NCBI RefSeq assembly: GCF_027568575.1
Contig: NZ_JANUVP010000018.1
Length of the DNA: 64,000 nt
From: Caldifermentibacillus hisashii
Lineage (GTDB): Bacteria; Bacillota; Bacilli; Bacillales; Caldibacillaceae
Direction: 5' to 3' (one strand)
Numbering within the stretch: the stretch's first letter is position 1; every line of letters begins with the position of its first letter. This document shows, piece by piece, positions 35,597-44,029 of this stretch. The translations under genes were made by a program, and so were the position numbers. The notes beneath the pieces are model-generated. The model saw only the letters and a list, made by a program, of their open reading frames with translations, did no database searches and had not been told where the DNA came from.

Positions 35597-36379
35597 TTGA
35601 CCATATTAGATGAAATTATTGCAAAGAAAAAAGACGAGATAAAGACATTAACCGGTCAAACCTTTCAACCGGTTGCCTATGAACCAGTCCCGACTTTTCA
35701 AAGTTTAGTAGCTGCTTCTTCACAAATGAATATTATTGCTGAAATTAAGCGGTCATCACCATCAAGAGGAGCGATAAACACAACTGTTGATCCTGCCGAT
35801 CAAGCGAAAAGGTATGAAGCACTTGGAGCAAAAGCAATCTCTGTTTTAACGGACCAAGCTTTTTTTAACGGTTCAATAGAAGATTTGATTCAGGTGCGGA
35901 AAACCGTCCGGCTACCGATTTTATGTAAAGATTTTATGATTGATCCGGTGCAAATAGATCGGGCAAAAGCAGCAGGGGCAAACATTATTTTATTAATCGT
36001 CGCTGCCCTATCGGATGCCCAACTGGCTGAATTGTACCAATATGCAGTTGAAAACGACTTGGAAGTGCTTGTGGAAGTGCATGATGAGGAAGAAATGGAA
36101 CGGGCATTACGACTGGAACCGGAAATAATCGGCATCAATAACCGCAATTTAAAAACGTTTGAGGTAAACTTGGCAACAACGGAAAGGCTTGCTTCGATGG
36201 TTCGCGGCATGAAGACGATTTTAATCAGTGAAAGTGGTATGAAGCAACAAGGAGATGTTATACGTGTTCGGAATGCCGGGGCGAATGCCGTTTTAGTCGG
36301 CGAAACGTTTATGCGGGCGGAGAATTTGGAAGAAACTTTTAAATCGTTCCAGGTTTCATTATTTCAAAATATAAACTGA
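35597..36379 (+). CDS. trpC: indole-3-glycerol phosphate synthase
   Basis: Cyclises CdRP to indole-3-glycerol phosphate. About 260 residues from a TTG at 35597, one base after the trpD stop; a frame from 35558 would run deep into trpD. Catalytic-barrel motifs are IIAEIKRSSPSRG near 47-59, SVLTDQAFFNG, LCKDFMIDPVQI near 109-120, EVHDEEEMERAL, IGINNRNLKTFEV near 175-187 and ISESGM. It is not fused to TrpF. The 87-bp gap to trpF holds no gene. Confidence 0.95.
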   Translation: MTILDEIIAKKKDEIKTLTGQTFQPVAYEPVPTFQSLVAASSQMNIIAEIKRSSPSRGAINTTVDPADQAKRYEALGAKAISVLTDQAFFNGSIEDLIQVRKTVRLPILCKDFMIDPVQIDRAKAAGANIILLIVAALSDAQLAELYQYAVENDLEVLVEVHDEEEMERALRLEPEIIGINNRNLKTFEVNLATTERLASMVRGMKTILISESGMKQQGDVIRVRNAGANAVLVGETFMRAENLEETFKSFQVSLFQNIN

Positions 36380-36466
36380 AAAGCATTAACCGACAGGAAG
36401 ACTCCCATTGATGGAAGTGTCACTTTATGAAAACAAAGATTTTACAGGAAAGGAAGTGAGCCATAC

Positions 36467-37108
36467 ATGCTTGTGAAAATATGCGGTATTCAAACTTTGG
36501 AAGCAGCCCGGACAGCTGTTCAAGGGGGCGCTGATTTTATCGGATTCGTTTTTGCTGACAGCCGGAGAAAAATCACCCCTGAAACGGCCCGGGAAATTGC
36601 GAACGCATTGCCGAAACAAGTAAAGAAGGTAGGTGTATTTGTTAATGAAACGGTTGAAAAAATGACAGAGATTGCGAATATGGTGGGCTTGGATTTTTTG
36701 CAACTTCATGGCAATGAGCCGGCAAGTGTAGCCGAAAAACTACCATTACCGGTGATCAAAGCATATTCAGCCGATTTAATCAATCATTCTGAAATAAGGT
36801 CCTATCCTTGTGACTATTACTTGATTGATAGTCCAAAAGGAAAATATCACGGTGGTACCGGGAAAACATTTGATTGGAAGATTGCAAAGGATTTCGAGTT
36901 GGACCGTCGCAAACTTATTTTGGCGGGAGGTTTGACACCGGATAATGTCCGGGAGGCAATTACGGTTGTTGGTCCGGTTGGGGTTGACGTTTCCAGTGGT
37001 GTAGAGACAGATGAAAAAAAAGATACGGAAAAAATTCGTGAATTTATTAAACAAGCAAAATCGACGGGAAAGGATGAGTCCATTGACAACTTATACAATG
37101 CCAGATAA
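36467..37108 (+). CDS. trpF: phosphoribosylanthranilate isomerase
   Basis: 213-residue (beta/alpha)8 enzyme carrying out the Amadori rearrangement of PRA to CdRP. The catalytic cysteine is C6 in KICGI, the acid is in the VDVSSGVE segment near 180, and FIGFVFADSRR (about 25-35) and LQLHGNE (about 82-88) are typical. The ATG follows AAGGAAGTGAG. Its 3' end overlaps trpB by 35 bp, a long overlap for this operon. Confidence 0.93.
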   Translation: MLVKICGIQTLEAARTAVQGGADFIGFVFADSRRKITPETAREIANALPKQVKKVGVFVNETVEKMTEIANMVGLDFLQLHGNEPASVAEKLPLPVIKAYSADLINHSEIRSYPCDYYLIDSPKGKYHGGTGKTFDWKIAKDFELDRRKLILAGGLTPDNVREAITVVGPVGVDVSSGVETDEKKDTEKIREFIKQAKSTGKDESIDNLYNAR

Positions 37109-38279
37109 AACAGGGCGATACGGAAATTTTGGCGGGAGATTTGTACCGGAATTATTAATGCCGGCATTATTGGAACTGGAGGAAGTCTATGAAACAGCAA
37201 AAAATGATCCTGCATTTTTACAACAAGTGGAATATTATTTAAAACAATATGTCGGGAGGGAAACACCGCTTTATTTTGCCGAGCAATTGACGAAAAAGCT
37301 CGGCGGACCGAAAATTTATTTAAAACGGGAAGATTTAAATCATACCGGTGCCCATAAAATTAATAATACAATTGGTCAGGCGCTGTTGACACTGAGGATG
37401 GGCAAGAAAAAAGTGGTTGCTGAAACAGGTGCGGGACAACACGGGGTAGCTACTGCAACGGTCTGTGCCCTATTTGGCTTAGAATGTATCGTGTTTATGG
37501 GTGTTGAGGATATTGAACGGCAAAAATTAAATGTCTTTCGCATGGAAATGTTAGGGGCTGAAGTAAGAGGCGTATCCAGTGGCAGCGGGACATTGAAGGA
37601 TGCCACCAATGAAGCGTTACGCTACTGGGCGGCTCATGTGACCGATACCCACTATATACTAGGTTCTGCAGTTGGTCCGCACCCGTTTCCGCTGATCGTT
37701 CGTGATTTTCAGTCAGTGATCGGTAAAGAAACAAAACGGCAAATCGTTGAACAGACAGGAAAGTTACCGGATGCTGTCGTCGCTTGTGTCGGTGGGGGAA
37801 GTAATTCAATCGGTATGTTTTATCCGTTCATTGAAGACGAGTCCGTTAAACTATATGGGGTTGAAGCGGCAGGAAAAGGTGTGGATACCAATTTGCATGC
37901 GGCTACACTAACAAAAGGGGATGTCGGAATTTTGCACGGAACCTTGTCAAAACTTTTACAAGATGAACATGGGCAAGTAACAGAAGCCTTCTCAATATCG
38001 GCAGGACTGGATTATCCGGGAGTCGGTCCGGAACATAGTCATTTACATGAAACGAAGCGAGTCACATATGAAGCGGTAACCGATGAAGAAGCACTGGACG
38101 CCTTTCAATTTTTAACAAAAACGGAAGGGATTATTCCGGCGTTGGAAAGTGCCCATGCAGTTGCTTATGCGATGAAACTGGCAAGAACGATGTCGCCGGA
38201 TGAGACCATGGTTATTTGTTTATCCGGTCGGGGCGATAAAGATGTGGAACAAGTAAAAAGCCGATTGGAGGAAAGATAA
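37074..38279 (+). CDS. trpB: tryptophan synthase beta chain
   Basis: PLP enzyme condensing indole and serine. About 401 residues from the ATG 37074 (GGGAAAGG upstream). The PLP lysine lies in HTGAHKINNTIGQALL near 87-102, the GAGQHG loop near 114, the phosphate-binding CVGGGSNSIGMF near 230-241, and HAVAYA and CLSGRGDKD near the end. The start lies inside the trpF end; a longer frame from 37011 is the trpF overlap. It is followed directly by trpA with no gap. Confidence 0.96.
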   Translation: MSPLTTYTMPDKTGRYGNFGGRFVPELLMPALLELEEVYETAKNDPAFLQQVEYYLKQYVGRETPLYFAEQLTKKLGGPKIYLKREDLNHTGAHKINNTIGQALLTLRMGKKKVVAETGAGQHGVATATVCALFGLECIVFMGVEDIERQKLNVFRMEMLGAEVRGVSSGSGTLKDATNEALRYWAAHVTDTHYILGSAVGPHPFPLIVRDFQSVIGKETKRQIVEQTGKLPDAVVACVGGGSNSIGMFYPFIEDESVKLYGVEAAGKGVDTNLHAATLTKGDVGILHGTLSKLLQDEHGQVTEAFSISAGLDYPGVGPEHSHLHETKRVTYEAVTDEEALDAFQFLTKTEGIIPALESAHAVAYAMKLARTMSPDETMVICLSGRGDKDVEQVKSRLEER

Positions 38280-39071
38280 ATGGGTAAGGAACGGATTGAG
38301 CAAAAATTTTCCGAAAAACTTGCGAGTGGTGAAAAATTATTTATTCCTTACATTATGGCGGGAGACGGTGGCCTTAATGTGTTGGAGGAGCGGATTTGCT
38401 TTTTAGCTGAATGCGGGGTTGCGGCGATTGAACTGGGAATCCCATTTTCTGACCCGACCGCCGATGGACCAACGATTCAAAAGGCCGGGGTTAGAGCATT
38501 AAAAAATGGTACGACTTTAGCGGGTGTTTTGGAAATACTTGAAAGTTTTAAAACAAGAAGAGAAGTTCCCGTCATCCTTATGACGTATATAAATCCGATA
38601 TTTCATTACGGTTTGGAAAGATTTGCCAAAGCTTGTGTGCGGGCCGGTGTTGATGGTGTGATTATTCCGGATGTTCCATTAGAAGAGGAAGATTTGATTG
38701 CTGGGTTTTTGCATCAACACGGGATTGCGTTTATCAGACTTGTTGCATTAACGAGTCCAAAAGAGCGAGTTGTTGAAATTGCTCGCCGTTCAGAAGGGTT
38801 CCTGTATGCAGTTTCGGTTATGGGGACAACCGGTGTGAGACAACATCATGATGAGCATGTAAAAGAGTATTTGCAAACATTAAAAGAAGTAAGTCCTGTC
38901 CCGGTTTTGGCAGGATTCGGGGTTTCCAAAGGGGAACAAGCCCGTGACCTCGGCGCATATTGTGACGGGGTTATCGTTGGCAGTAAAATTGTTGATTTAT
39001 TCAATGAAGGAAAAATAAAGGAGATTCAAGAATTGATTAAAGACAGTTTGATGACCCGGTCGAAAGCTTAG
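38280..39071 (+). CDS. trpA: tryptophan synthase alpha chain
   Basis: Cleaves indole-3-glycerol phosphate to indole, which is channelled to TrpB. The 263 residues carry the catalytic glutamate in AIELGIPFSDPTADGPTIQ near 47-65 (E49-type) and the aspartate in GVDGVIIPDVPLEE near 124-137. YAVSVMGTTGVR and VLAGFGVSKGEQ also match the family. It is the last gene of the trp operon: no hisC, tyrA or aroE follows. A duplicated copy of its 3' end lies 67 bp downstream. Confidence 0.95.
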   Translation: MGKERIEQKFSEKLASGEKLFIPYIMAGDGGLNVLEERICFLAECGVAAIELGIPFSDPTADGPTIQKAGVRALKNGTTLAGVLEILESFKTRREVPVILMTYINPIFHYGLERFAKACVRAGVDGVIIPDVPLEEEDLIAGFLHQHGIAFIRLVALTSPKERVVEIARRSEGFLYAVSVMGTTGVRQHHDEHVKEYLQTLKEVSPVPVLAGFGVSKGEQARDLGAYCDGVIVGSKIVDLFNEGKIKEIQELIKDSLMTRSKA

Positions 39072-39156
39072 CAATAAGAAACAAGGCACGGTTGCCAAAA
39101 ATCCAACCATCGCTGCAGTTGCTGCGTCGAAAGCTTAGTAATAAGTAACATGGCAC
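39059..39156. repeat. direct repeat of the trpA 3' end
   Basis: 39059-39089 and 39126-39156 match at 28 of 31 bases (GTCGAAAGCTTAGYAATAAG core, Y = C or T). The first copy includes the trpA stop codon. The offset is 67 bp. No gene lies in between. Confidence 0.88.
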
Positions 39157-39212
39157 TACATCCATATCTTTCGCAGGTCGTTAAGTTAAGGGCACCAACC
39201 TCATACAAAAAA

Positions 39213-39253
39213 TAACCCTTCTAAAAGTTGTTTGCCAACTTTTAGAAGGGTTA
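39213..39253. terminator. bidirectional terminator between trpA and pdxT
   Basis: A perfect 18-bp stem: TAACCCTTCTAAAAGTTG (39213-39230) and its complement (39236-39253), with a 5-nt loop. AAAAAA precedes it and a T-rich run follows, so it can end both the trp and the pdxST transcripts. Confidence 0.92.
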
Positions 39254-39319
39254 AGTTTTGTTTGGCTAAGCTTTTTGTGATGTATTTGTTTTCCGAAGTT
39301 CCGGAAGCGTTTCGTAAAT

Positions 39320-39922
39320 CTAAGCCTTTTGGAATGTTTTTGATTTGCTTTCTTTAACCATTTCCACAAAAAGCTCAAGAAAGCGGGAATCCTCTGTCAA
39401 TTCCGGATGAAAGGCCGTCGTTAATAAATGGCCTTGTCTGGCAGCAACAATATGACCATCTACCTCTGCCAATACTTCTACTCCACCGCCAACTTTTTTA
39501 ATATACGGTGCACGAATAAAAACAGCATGGAAAGGGGAATCAAATCCGGCAACTTCAAGGTCGGCTTCAAAACTTTCCCGCTGACGACCAAAGGCATTTC
39601 TTTTAACAACAATATCCATGAGGCCAAGATGGACAACTTCCGACCCTTCAAGCTCTTTTGCTAAAAGAACCATCCCGGCACAAGTACCGAATATCGGTTT
39701 CTGCTCTTTGGAAAATTGTATCAACGGCTCAAAAAATCCGTATTGGTCAATTAATTTTCGCATGGTGGTACTTTCTCCGCCGGGGAAAATAAGCCCGTCA
39801 ATTTCATTTAGTTGAGAAGGCCGCTTCACAATGATTGCGTGAATTCCTAATGATTCGACTTGTTTCACATGTTCTTCAACGGCTCCTTGTAACCCTAAAA
39901 CACCAATTGTTAAATCACTCAT
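39320..39922 (-). CDS. pdxT: PLP synthase glutaminase subunit
   Basis: Class I-type glutaminase of 200 residues that feeds ammonia to PdxS. It has IGVLGLQGAVEEH near 6-18, FPGGESTT near 47-54, the nucleophile cysteine in FGTCAGMVLLAKEL near 78-91, RQRESFE near 114 and the His/Glu pair in TAFHPELTED near 169-178. The ATG follows GGAAGTGAG. It lies 117 bp downstream of pdxS on the same strand. Confidence 0.95.
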   Translation of the reverse strand: MSDLTIGVLGLQGAVEEHVKQVESLGIHAIIVKRPSQLNEIDGLIFPGGESTTMRKLIDQYGFFEPLIQFSKEQKPIFGTCAGMVLLAKELEGSEVVHLGLMDIVVKRNAFGRQRESFEADLEVAGFDSPFHAVFIRAPYIKKVGGGVEVLAEVDGHIVAARQGHLLTTAFHPELTEDSRFLELFVEMVKESKSKTFQKA

Positions 39923-40039
39923 TTATCTCACTTCCTTTACATTAGGCTATAATCCAGTTTGTTTAAAAATCATAACCGGAGATTTTCCAGTTGAGTAAAA
40001 TTCGTTATGAAAGGGATCATTTGGCACCTTTAAGTAACC

Positions 40040-40927
40040 TTACCAACCGCGTTCTTGCATTCTTTCTTCGGCAGCCAATGTTGAAATTTCAATTCCTTTC
40101 ATAGGTGTGCCAAGATCTTTAGACAGTTTGGCAATTAAATCATAGTCTTGATAATAAGTTGTAGCCTGAACAATGGCACTGGCAAATTTCTCCGGTGTTT
40201 CCGATTTAAAAATACCGGAACCGACAAATACACCGTCAGCACCTAATTCCATCATCAATGCTGCATCAGCCGGTGTTGCCACGCCCCCTGCTGCAAAATT
40301 AACAACCGGAAGTCGACCGGCCTCTTTAATTTGTTTTAACACTTCAAATGGGGCACCGAGATTTTTTGCCTCAGTCATTAGTTCATCGTCGTTCATATTT
40401 ACTACTTTACGAACCTGTGCATTAACTTTGCGAATATGACGAACGGCTTCAACAATGTTACCGGTTCCGGGTTCACCTTTTGTCCGAAGCATGGCAGCCC
40501 CTTCACCAATCCGGCGGGCTGCTTCCCCCAGATCACGGCAGCCGCAAACAAACGGAACGGTAAACTCACTTTTTAAAATATGAAACTCATCGTCAGCCGG
40601 AGTCAGTACTTCACTTTCATCAATGTAATCAACGCCCATAGCTTCCAAAACTCGTGCTTCAACAATATGACCGATTCGAGCTTTAGCCATAACCGGGATT
40701 GATACGGCATTCATTACTTCCTCAATAACCCTGGGATTTGCCATTCTCGCTACACCACCTGCTGCACGAATATCCGATGGAACCCGCTCTAAAGCCATTA
40801 CGGCAACCGCTCCGGCAGCTTCAGCGATTTTTGCTTGTTCCGCATTGACCACGTCCATAATGACGCCGCCTTTTTGCATTTGCGCCATCCCTCTTTTTAC
40901 TTTATCTGTACCAACTAATTTCTCCAT
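40040..40927 (-). CDS. pdxS: PLP synthase subunit PdxS
   Basis: Builds pyridoxal 5'-phosphate from ribose 5-phosphate, glyceraldehyde 3-phosphate and ammonia. About 295 residues, nearly identical in layout to B. subtilis PdxS. It has KGGVIMDVVNAEQAKIAE near 22-39 (D24-type), the VMAKARIGH lysine near 79-87, DYIDESEVLTPADDE, MLRTKGEPGTGN near 145-156, VNFAAGGVATPADAALMM and the final MQERGW. I chose the ATG 40927 with GGAG eight bases upstream; a GTG three codons earlier is possible. Confidence 0.96.
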   Translation of the reverse strand: MEKLVGTDKVKRGMAQMQKGGVIMDVVNAEQAKIAEAAGAVAVMALERVPSDIRAAGGVARMANPRVIEEVMNAVSIPVMAKARIGHIVEARVLEAMGVDYIDESEVLTPADDEFHILKSEFTVPFVCGCRDLGEAARRIGEGAAMLRTKGEPGTGNIVEAVRHIRKVNAQVRKVVNMNDDELMTEAKNLGAPFEVLKQIKEAGRLPVVNFAAGGVATPADAALMMELGADGVFVGSGIFKSETPEKFASAIVQATTYYQDYDLIAKLSKDLGTPMKGIEISTLAAEERMQERGW

Positions 40928-41045
40928 TTTCCCCACTCCATTTCTTTTAAGTATTCTTTTGCATTAACGGTCACTAAATCTTCTCCATAAGGCTTAGGAA
41001 AATCAAAGAAGCAAAGGTAGATGATAAGCGCCCGTAAAATGCCCG

Positions 41046-41134
41046 ATTGGTTTGAACCAATACAATGTTTTAATATATTGCATTTTTAGAAGTTTACTAT
41101 ATTATAGAAAGTATCTGATACCATTAAAAGTGTC
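41046..41134. promoter_or_regulatory. pdxR/pdxS divergent control region
   Basis: Between the divergent genes lie a perfect palindrome ATTGGTT-TG-AACCAAT (41046-41061) and two direct repeats AAAGTATC (41108-41115) and AAAGTGTC (41127-41134), 19 bp apart. Direct repeats of this sort are typical binding sites for PdxR/MocR regulators. Assignment to PdxR is inference. Confidence 0.5.
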
Positions 41135-41173
41135 AGTTTTTATAAAATTGACCATGCCAGTGAGGTGTTTTAA

Positions 41174-42571
41174 ATGGATATGTTATCCATTCACATTGAA
41201 CGTACTAGTGATACCCCCATTTACGAGCAGTTATACATTTATATAAAAAAAGAAATTGCTTCTGGAAAAATAACTTTTGGTGAAAAATTACCTTCCAAAC
41301 GTAAATTGGCCGAGTTTCTAAAAATTAGCCAAAATACGGTGGAAACCGCTTATGAACAGTTGGTGGCAGAAGGGTATGTGGAAAGTGTTCCGAGAAAAGG
41401 TTATTTTGTCCAAGCCTATGAGGATTTAGAGTATGTTCAAAAGGAAATGACGAATACATCCCGTGAGCAACAACCCATTATACAAATGAAGTATCACTTT
41501 CATCCGGGCTGGGTCGATACCGAACATTTCCCCTTTGAAAAATGGCGCAAATATGCAAAGCAAACAATGGAAAAAGAAAACCGGCATTTATTGTTAGCAG
41601 GAAATCAACAGGGAGAATATGAGCTGAGGAAAGAAATTTGTCAATATTTATTTCAAGCAAGGGGTGTTCATTGCAGCCCGGAACAAATAGTCATCGGTGC
41701 CGGTTTAGAAATTTTATTGCAACAATTAATACTATTGCTTAATAAACGAACAGTCTATGGTGTGGAAGATCCGGGTTATCATGTCATTTCTCATCTCTTG
41801 AAAAAATATGAGTACCATGTTCTGCCGCTTGAGGTTGATGAGGAAGGAGTGAATGTGGGAGAAATTGAAGAAAAGAATATTGATGTCATTTATGTTACAC
41901 CGTCCCACCATTTCCCATACGGGTCGATTCTTTCCGTAAACCGGCGTACAAAGCTGTTGAACTGGGCGGCTGCAAGACCTAATCGTTTTATTATTGAGGA
42001 TGACTATGACAGTGAATTTCGCTATAGCGGAAAGTCCATTCCGTCACTGCAAAGCATGGATCAAAACGGGAAAGTGATTTATTTGGGAACTTTTTCAAAA
42101 TCATTAATGCCATCTATTCGGATCAGTTATATGGTCCTGCCTGATTCTTTATTGCAAAAATATAAAAAAGAACTCACCTTTTATCAATGTTCCGTTTCGA
42201 GAATTGATCAGCATATTCTAACCGAATTTATGCGGAACGGGGACTTTGAAAAACATTTGAATCGAATGCGGAAAATATACCGGCGAAAATTAGAGAAGGT
42301 ACTTGATTTACTTAAACCGTATCAAGAATTAACGGTGTCCGGTGCCCATTCCGGATTTCATCTCGTTTTAGAAGTGAATAACGGGTTAAAGGAAAAAGAA
42401 CTTGTCGATCGCGCGCTTCAGGCTGGTCTTAAAGTGTATCCAGTTTCGGCATACTCCATTATTAAAAGGGAGGAAACCCTGCCAAAAATTGTTCTTGGAT
42501 TTGCCGGAATTCCTGAAAAAGAATTGGGCACGGCCATTAAGTTGTTGCTAAAAAGTTGGAAGATATTTTAA
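41174..42571 (+). CDS. pdxR: MocR-type regulator, probable PdxR
   Basis: 465 residues: an N-terminal GntR winged helix (about 1-75; PIYEQLYIYIKKEI, KLPSKRKLAEFLKISQNTVE) fused to a class I aminotransferase-like domain (about 110-465). The PLP-lysine site is YLGTFSKSLMPSIRISY near 311-327, and IIEDDYDSEFR lies near 276. Divergence from pdxST is the standard setting of PdxR, which senses PLP and activates pdxST or represses itself. The ATG follows GAGGTG. GabR-like function is the alternative, but no gab genes are nearby. Confidence 0.88.
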   Translation: MDMLSIHIERTSDTPIYEQLYIYIKKEIASGKITFGEKLPSKRKLAEFLKISQNTVETAYEQLVAEGYVESVPRKGYFVQAYEDLEYVQKEMTNTSREQQPIIQMKYHFHPGWVDTEHFPFEKWRKYAKQTMEKENRHLLLAGNQQGEYELRKEICQYLFQARGVHCSPEQIVIGAGLEILLQQLILLLNKRTVYGVEDPGYHVISHLLKKYEYHVLPLEVDEEGVNVGEIEEKNIDVIYVTPSHHFPYGSILSVNRRTKLLNWAAARPNRFIIEDDYDSEFRYSGKSIPSLQSMDQNGKVIYLGTFSKSLMPSIRISYMVLPDSLLQKYKKELTFYQCSVSRIDQHILTEFMRNGDFEKHLNRMRKIYRRKLEKVLDLLKPYQELTVSGAHSGFHLVLEVNNGLKEKELVDRALQAGLKVYPVSAYSIIKREETLPKIVLGFAGIPEKELGTAIKLLLKSWKIF

Positions 42572-42682
42572 GAGAATGATTTAAGCAATTTTGTCCGGTA
42601 ACAAAAATATTAAGGAAAATTCATAAAATACGGGTGATTTTCCGTTATAGAGCGATTTAAAAACTGATATTAAATGGTAATA

Positions 42683-42720
42683 AGAAAAGCAGACTCATAA
42701 GCAAGAGTCCGCTTTTTCTT
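42683..42720. terminator. bidirectional terminator pdxR / nitroreductase
   Basis: AAAAGCAGACTC and GAGTCCGCTTTT arms (one mismatch) with a 7-nt loop, A-run before and T-run after, between convergent genes. Confidence 0.85.
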
Positions 42721-42723
42721 TCG

Positions 42724-43290
42724 TTAGTCAAACCAAATTGTTTTTTCCTCTGCCGGTGTCCGAACGGCTTTAATTTCGAAATCCTTTTTCGGATAGCCGA
42801 GATAAATGAGTCCGATTATTTTATCATTTTCCTCTAACTTCAAGTAAGGCCTCAATTCCGGTTCATGGGCGATGTCGCCGGTTCTGACAATCGTGGCTAA
42901 TCCTTTTTCCGTCGCAGCCAAGAGGAAGTTTTGCAGGACACAACCACAAGCGGCAATTTCTTCAATTTCCGGAACTTTTCCTGATGGACTAACTGCCAAT
43001 GCAATAATAACCGGTGCACGCAGCGGACCTTTTGCCGCTTTTTCAATTTTTTGTTTGGCTTCTTCTTCGCTTAAACCTGTTGATTTTTCCTTGGTAATAC
43101 GTGCCATTTCTTCACCGAGTTTAACCCGGCCTTCCCCTTTAATGACCCGGAATTTCCATGGTTCTGTTTTTTTATGATTCGGTGCCCAGACGGCAATATC
43201 GAGTAATTCTTTAACCACTTCATCCGGAACATCTTTTTCATCAAGTGCACCAATGGAACGGCGCGATTTAATTAATTCAACTAATTCCAT
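42724..43290 (-). CDS. nitroreductase-family NAD(P)H-dependent oxidoreductase
   Basis: About 188 residues from the ATG 43290, which follows GGGAGGAAT; the longer frame from 43350 lacks a ribosome site. FMN-binding nitroreductase fold: IKSRRSIGALD near 6-16, APNHKKTEPWKFRVI near 36-50 and ACGCVLQNFLLAA near 113-125. GDIAHEPELRPYLKL and LIYLGYPKK lie near the end. It is close in length and layout to the YdjA/TdsD-type small nitroreductases. The physiological substrate is unknown. Confidence 0.87.
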   Translation of the reverse strand: MELVELIKSRRSIGALDEKDVPDEVVKELLDIAVWAPNHKKTEPWKFRVIKGEGRVKLGEEMARITKEKSTGLSEEEAKQKIEKAAKGPLRAPVIIALAVSPSGKVPEIEEIAACGCVLQNFLLAATEKGLATIVRTGDIAHEPELRPYLKLEENDKIIGLIYLGYPKKDFEIKAVRTPAEEKTIWFD

Positions 43291-43518
43291 TTGTGATTCC
43301 TCCCTGTATATTCCATTACCCTTTAAGTATATGATTCTCAAGGATTTCATTCAATTTATGTGATTTTAAAAATTTTTGCAGTACATTTAGTCAAAACGAT
43401 TGTTAAATCTGTATTTACTAAAAACTGATTCATTCCGCCCATTCTGTTTCAGAACATGTACCTAATAATGAAATGAGCCATATAATGCGATTGAGAAAAA
43501 TTGAAAGGGGAAAGGAAA

Positions 43519-43689
43519 ATGGATGGTATGTCCCGACAAACACTTGCATGGCATGAAACAATGGAACTTCATGAATTAGTTGCTTCTCAATCGATTGGCT
43601 TAATGAAGTTAAAAATGGGATTACGAAATATTGATGACATGCGAAAAAATAGGAATAAACAGCAAAAAGAGGGGAATATTAACATCTAG
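43519..43689 (+). CDS. small protein resembling the N-terminus of CotF-like spore coat proteins
   Basis: 56 residues from the ATG 43519 (AGGGGAAAGG upstream). The segment LAWHETMELHELVASQSIGL near 7-26, followed by MKLKMGLRNI, resembles the opening of small coat proteins of the CotF/YraD group in Bacilli. The expected C-terminal half is missing: after an Asn/Lys/Gln-rich stretch the frame stops at 43689. It may be a truncated copy or a short paralog. It points to a spore-forming host. The family match is from memory and only moderately sure. Confidence 0.5.
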   Translation: MDGMSRQTLAWHETMELHELVASQSIGLMKLKMGLRNIDDMRKNRNKQQKEGNINI

Positions 43690-43728
43690 TTTGAACAACT
43701 GTTAAATCGAAAAAATGTGGTGGATTTT

Positions 43729-44007
43729 GTGGAAAAAGTTGAAGTAGGCGAAGTTTTTACAATTAGTGATGAAGCAGGAGAAGAAAACGAGGTTGAGGTT
43801 TTAGCTGCATTTCCTGTTGATGGAGTTGAATATGTAGCGGTTAGTTTTACTGAGGACTTACAGGAAGAAACCGATGAGGGTATCGACATCTTTTTCTTGA
43901 AAGTAGACGAAGAGGGAGATTTAGCGGCAATCGGTTCCGATGAAGAATTCGATAAAGTTTCACAAGCATTTGACCAGATTATGGAAGAGGAAGAAGGCGG
44001 AGAATAA
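43729..44007 (+). CDS. DUF1292 (YrzB-type) acidic protein
   Basis: About 92 residues, very acidic. A single DUF1292 domain has FTISDEAGEENEVEVLAAF near 10-28, then EYVAVSF and a C-terminal EEFDKVSQAFDQIMEEEE. The function of the family is unknown; YrzB lies with yrrK/yrzL in B. subtilis, which is not the context here. The start is uncertain: GTG 43729 has GGTGG upstream, while GTG 43717 would add four residues. Its 3' end overlaps the following terminator. Confidence 0.75.
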   Translation: MEKVEVGEVFTISDEAGEENEVEVLAAFPVDGVEYVAVSFTEDLQEETDEGIDIFFLKVDEEGDLAAIGSDEEFDKVSQAFDQIMEEEEGGE

Positions 44008-44027
44008 CATTTTCTCCGCCTTCTTTA
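43993..44027. terminator. terminator between DUF1292 gene and yfmL
   Basis: Perfect 12-bp stem GAAGGCGGAGAA (43993-44004) and TTCTCCGCCTTC (44012-44023) between convergent genes. The left arm is formed by the last codons of the DUF1292 gene. Confidence 0.85.
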
Positions 44028-44029
44028 TG

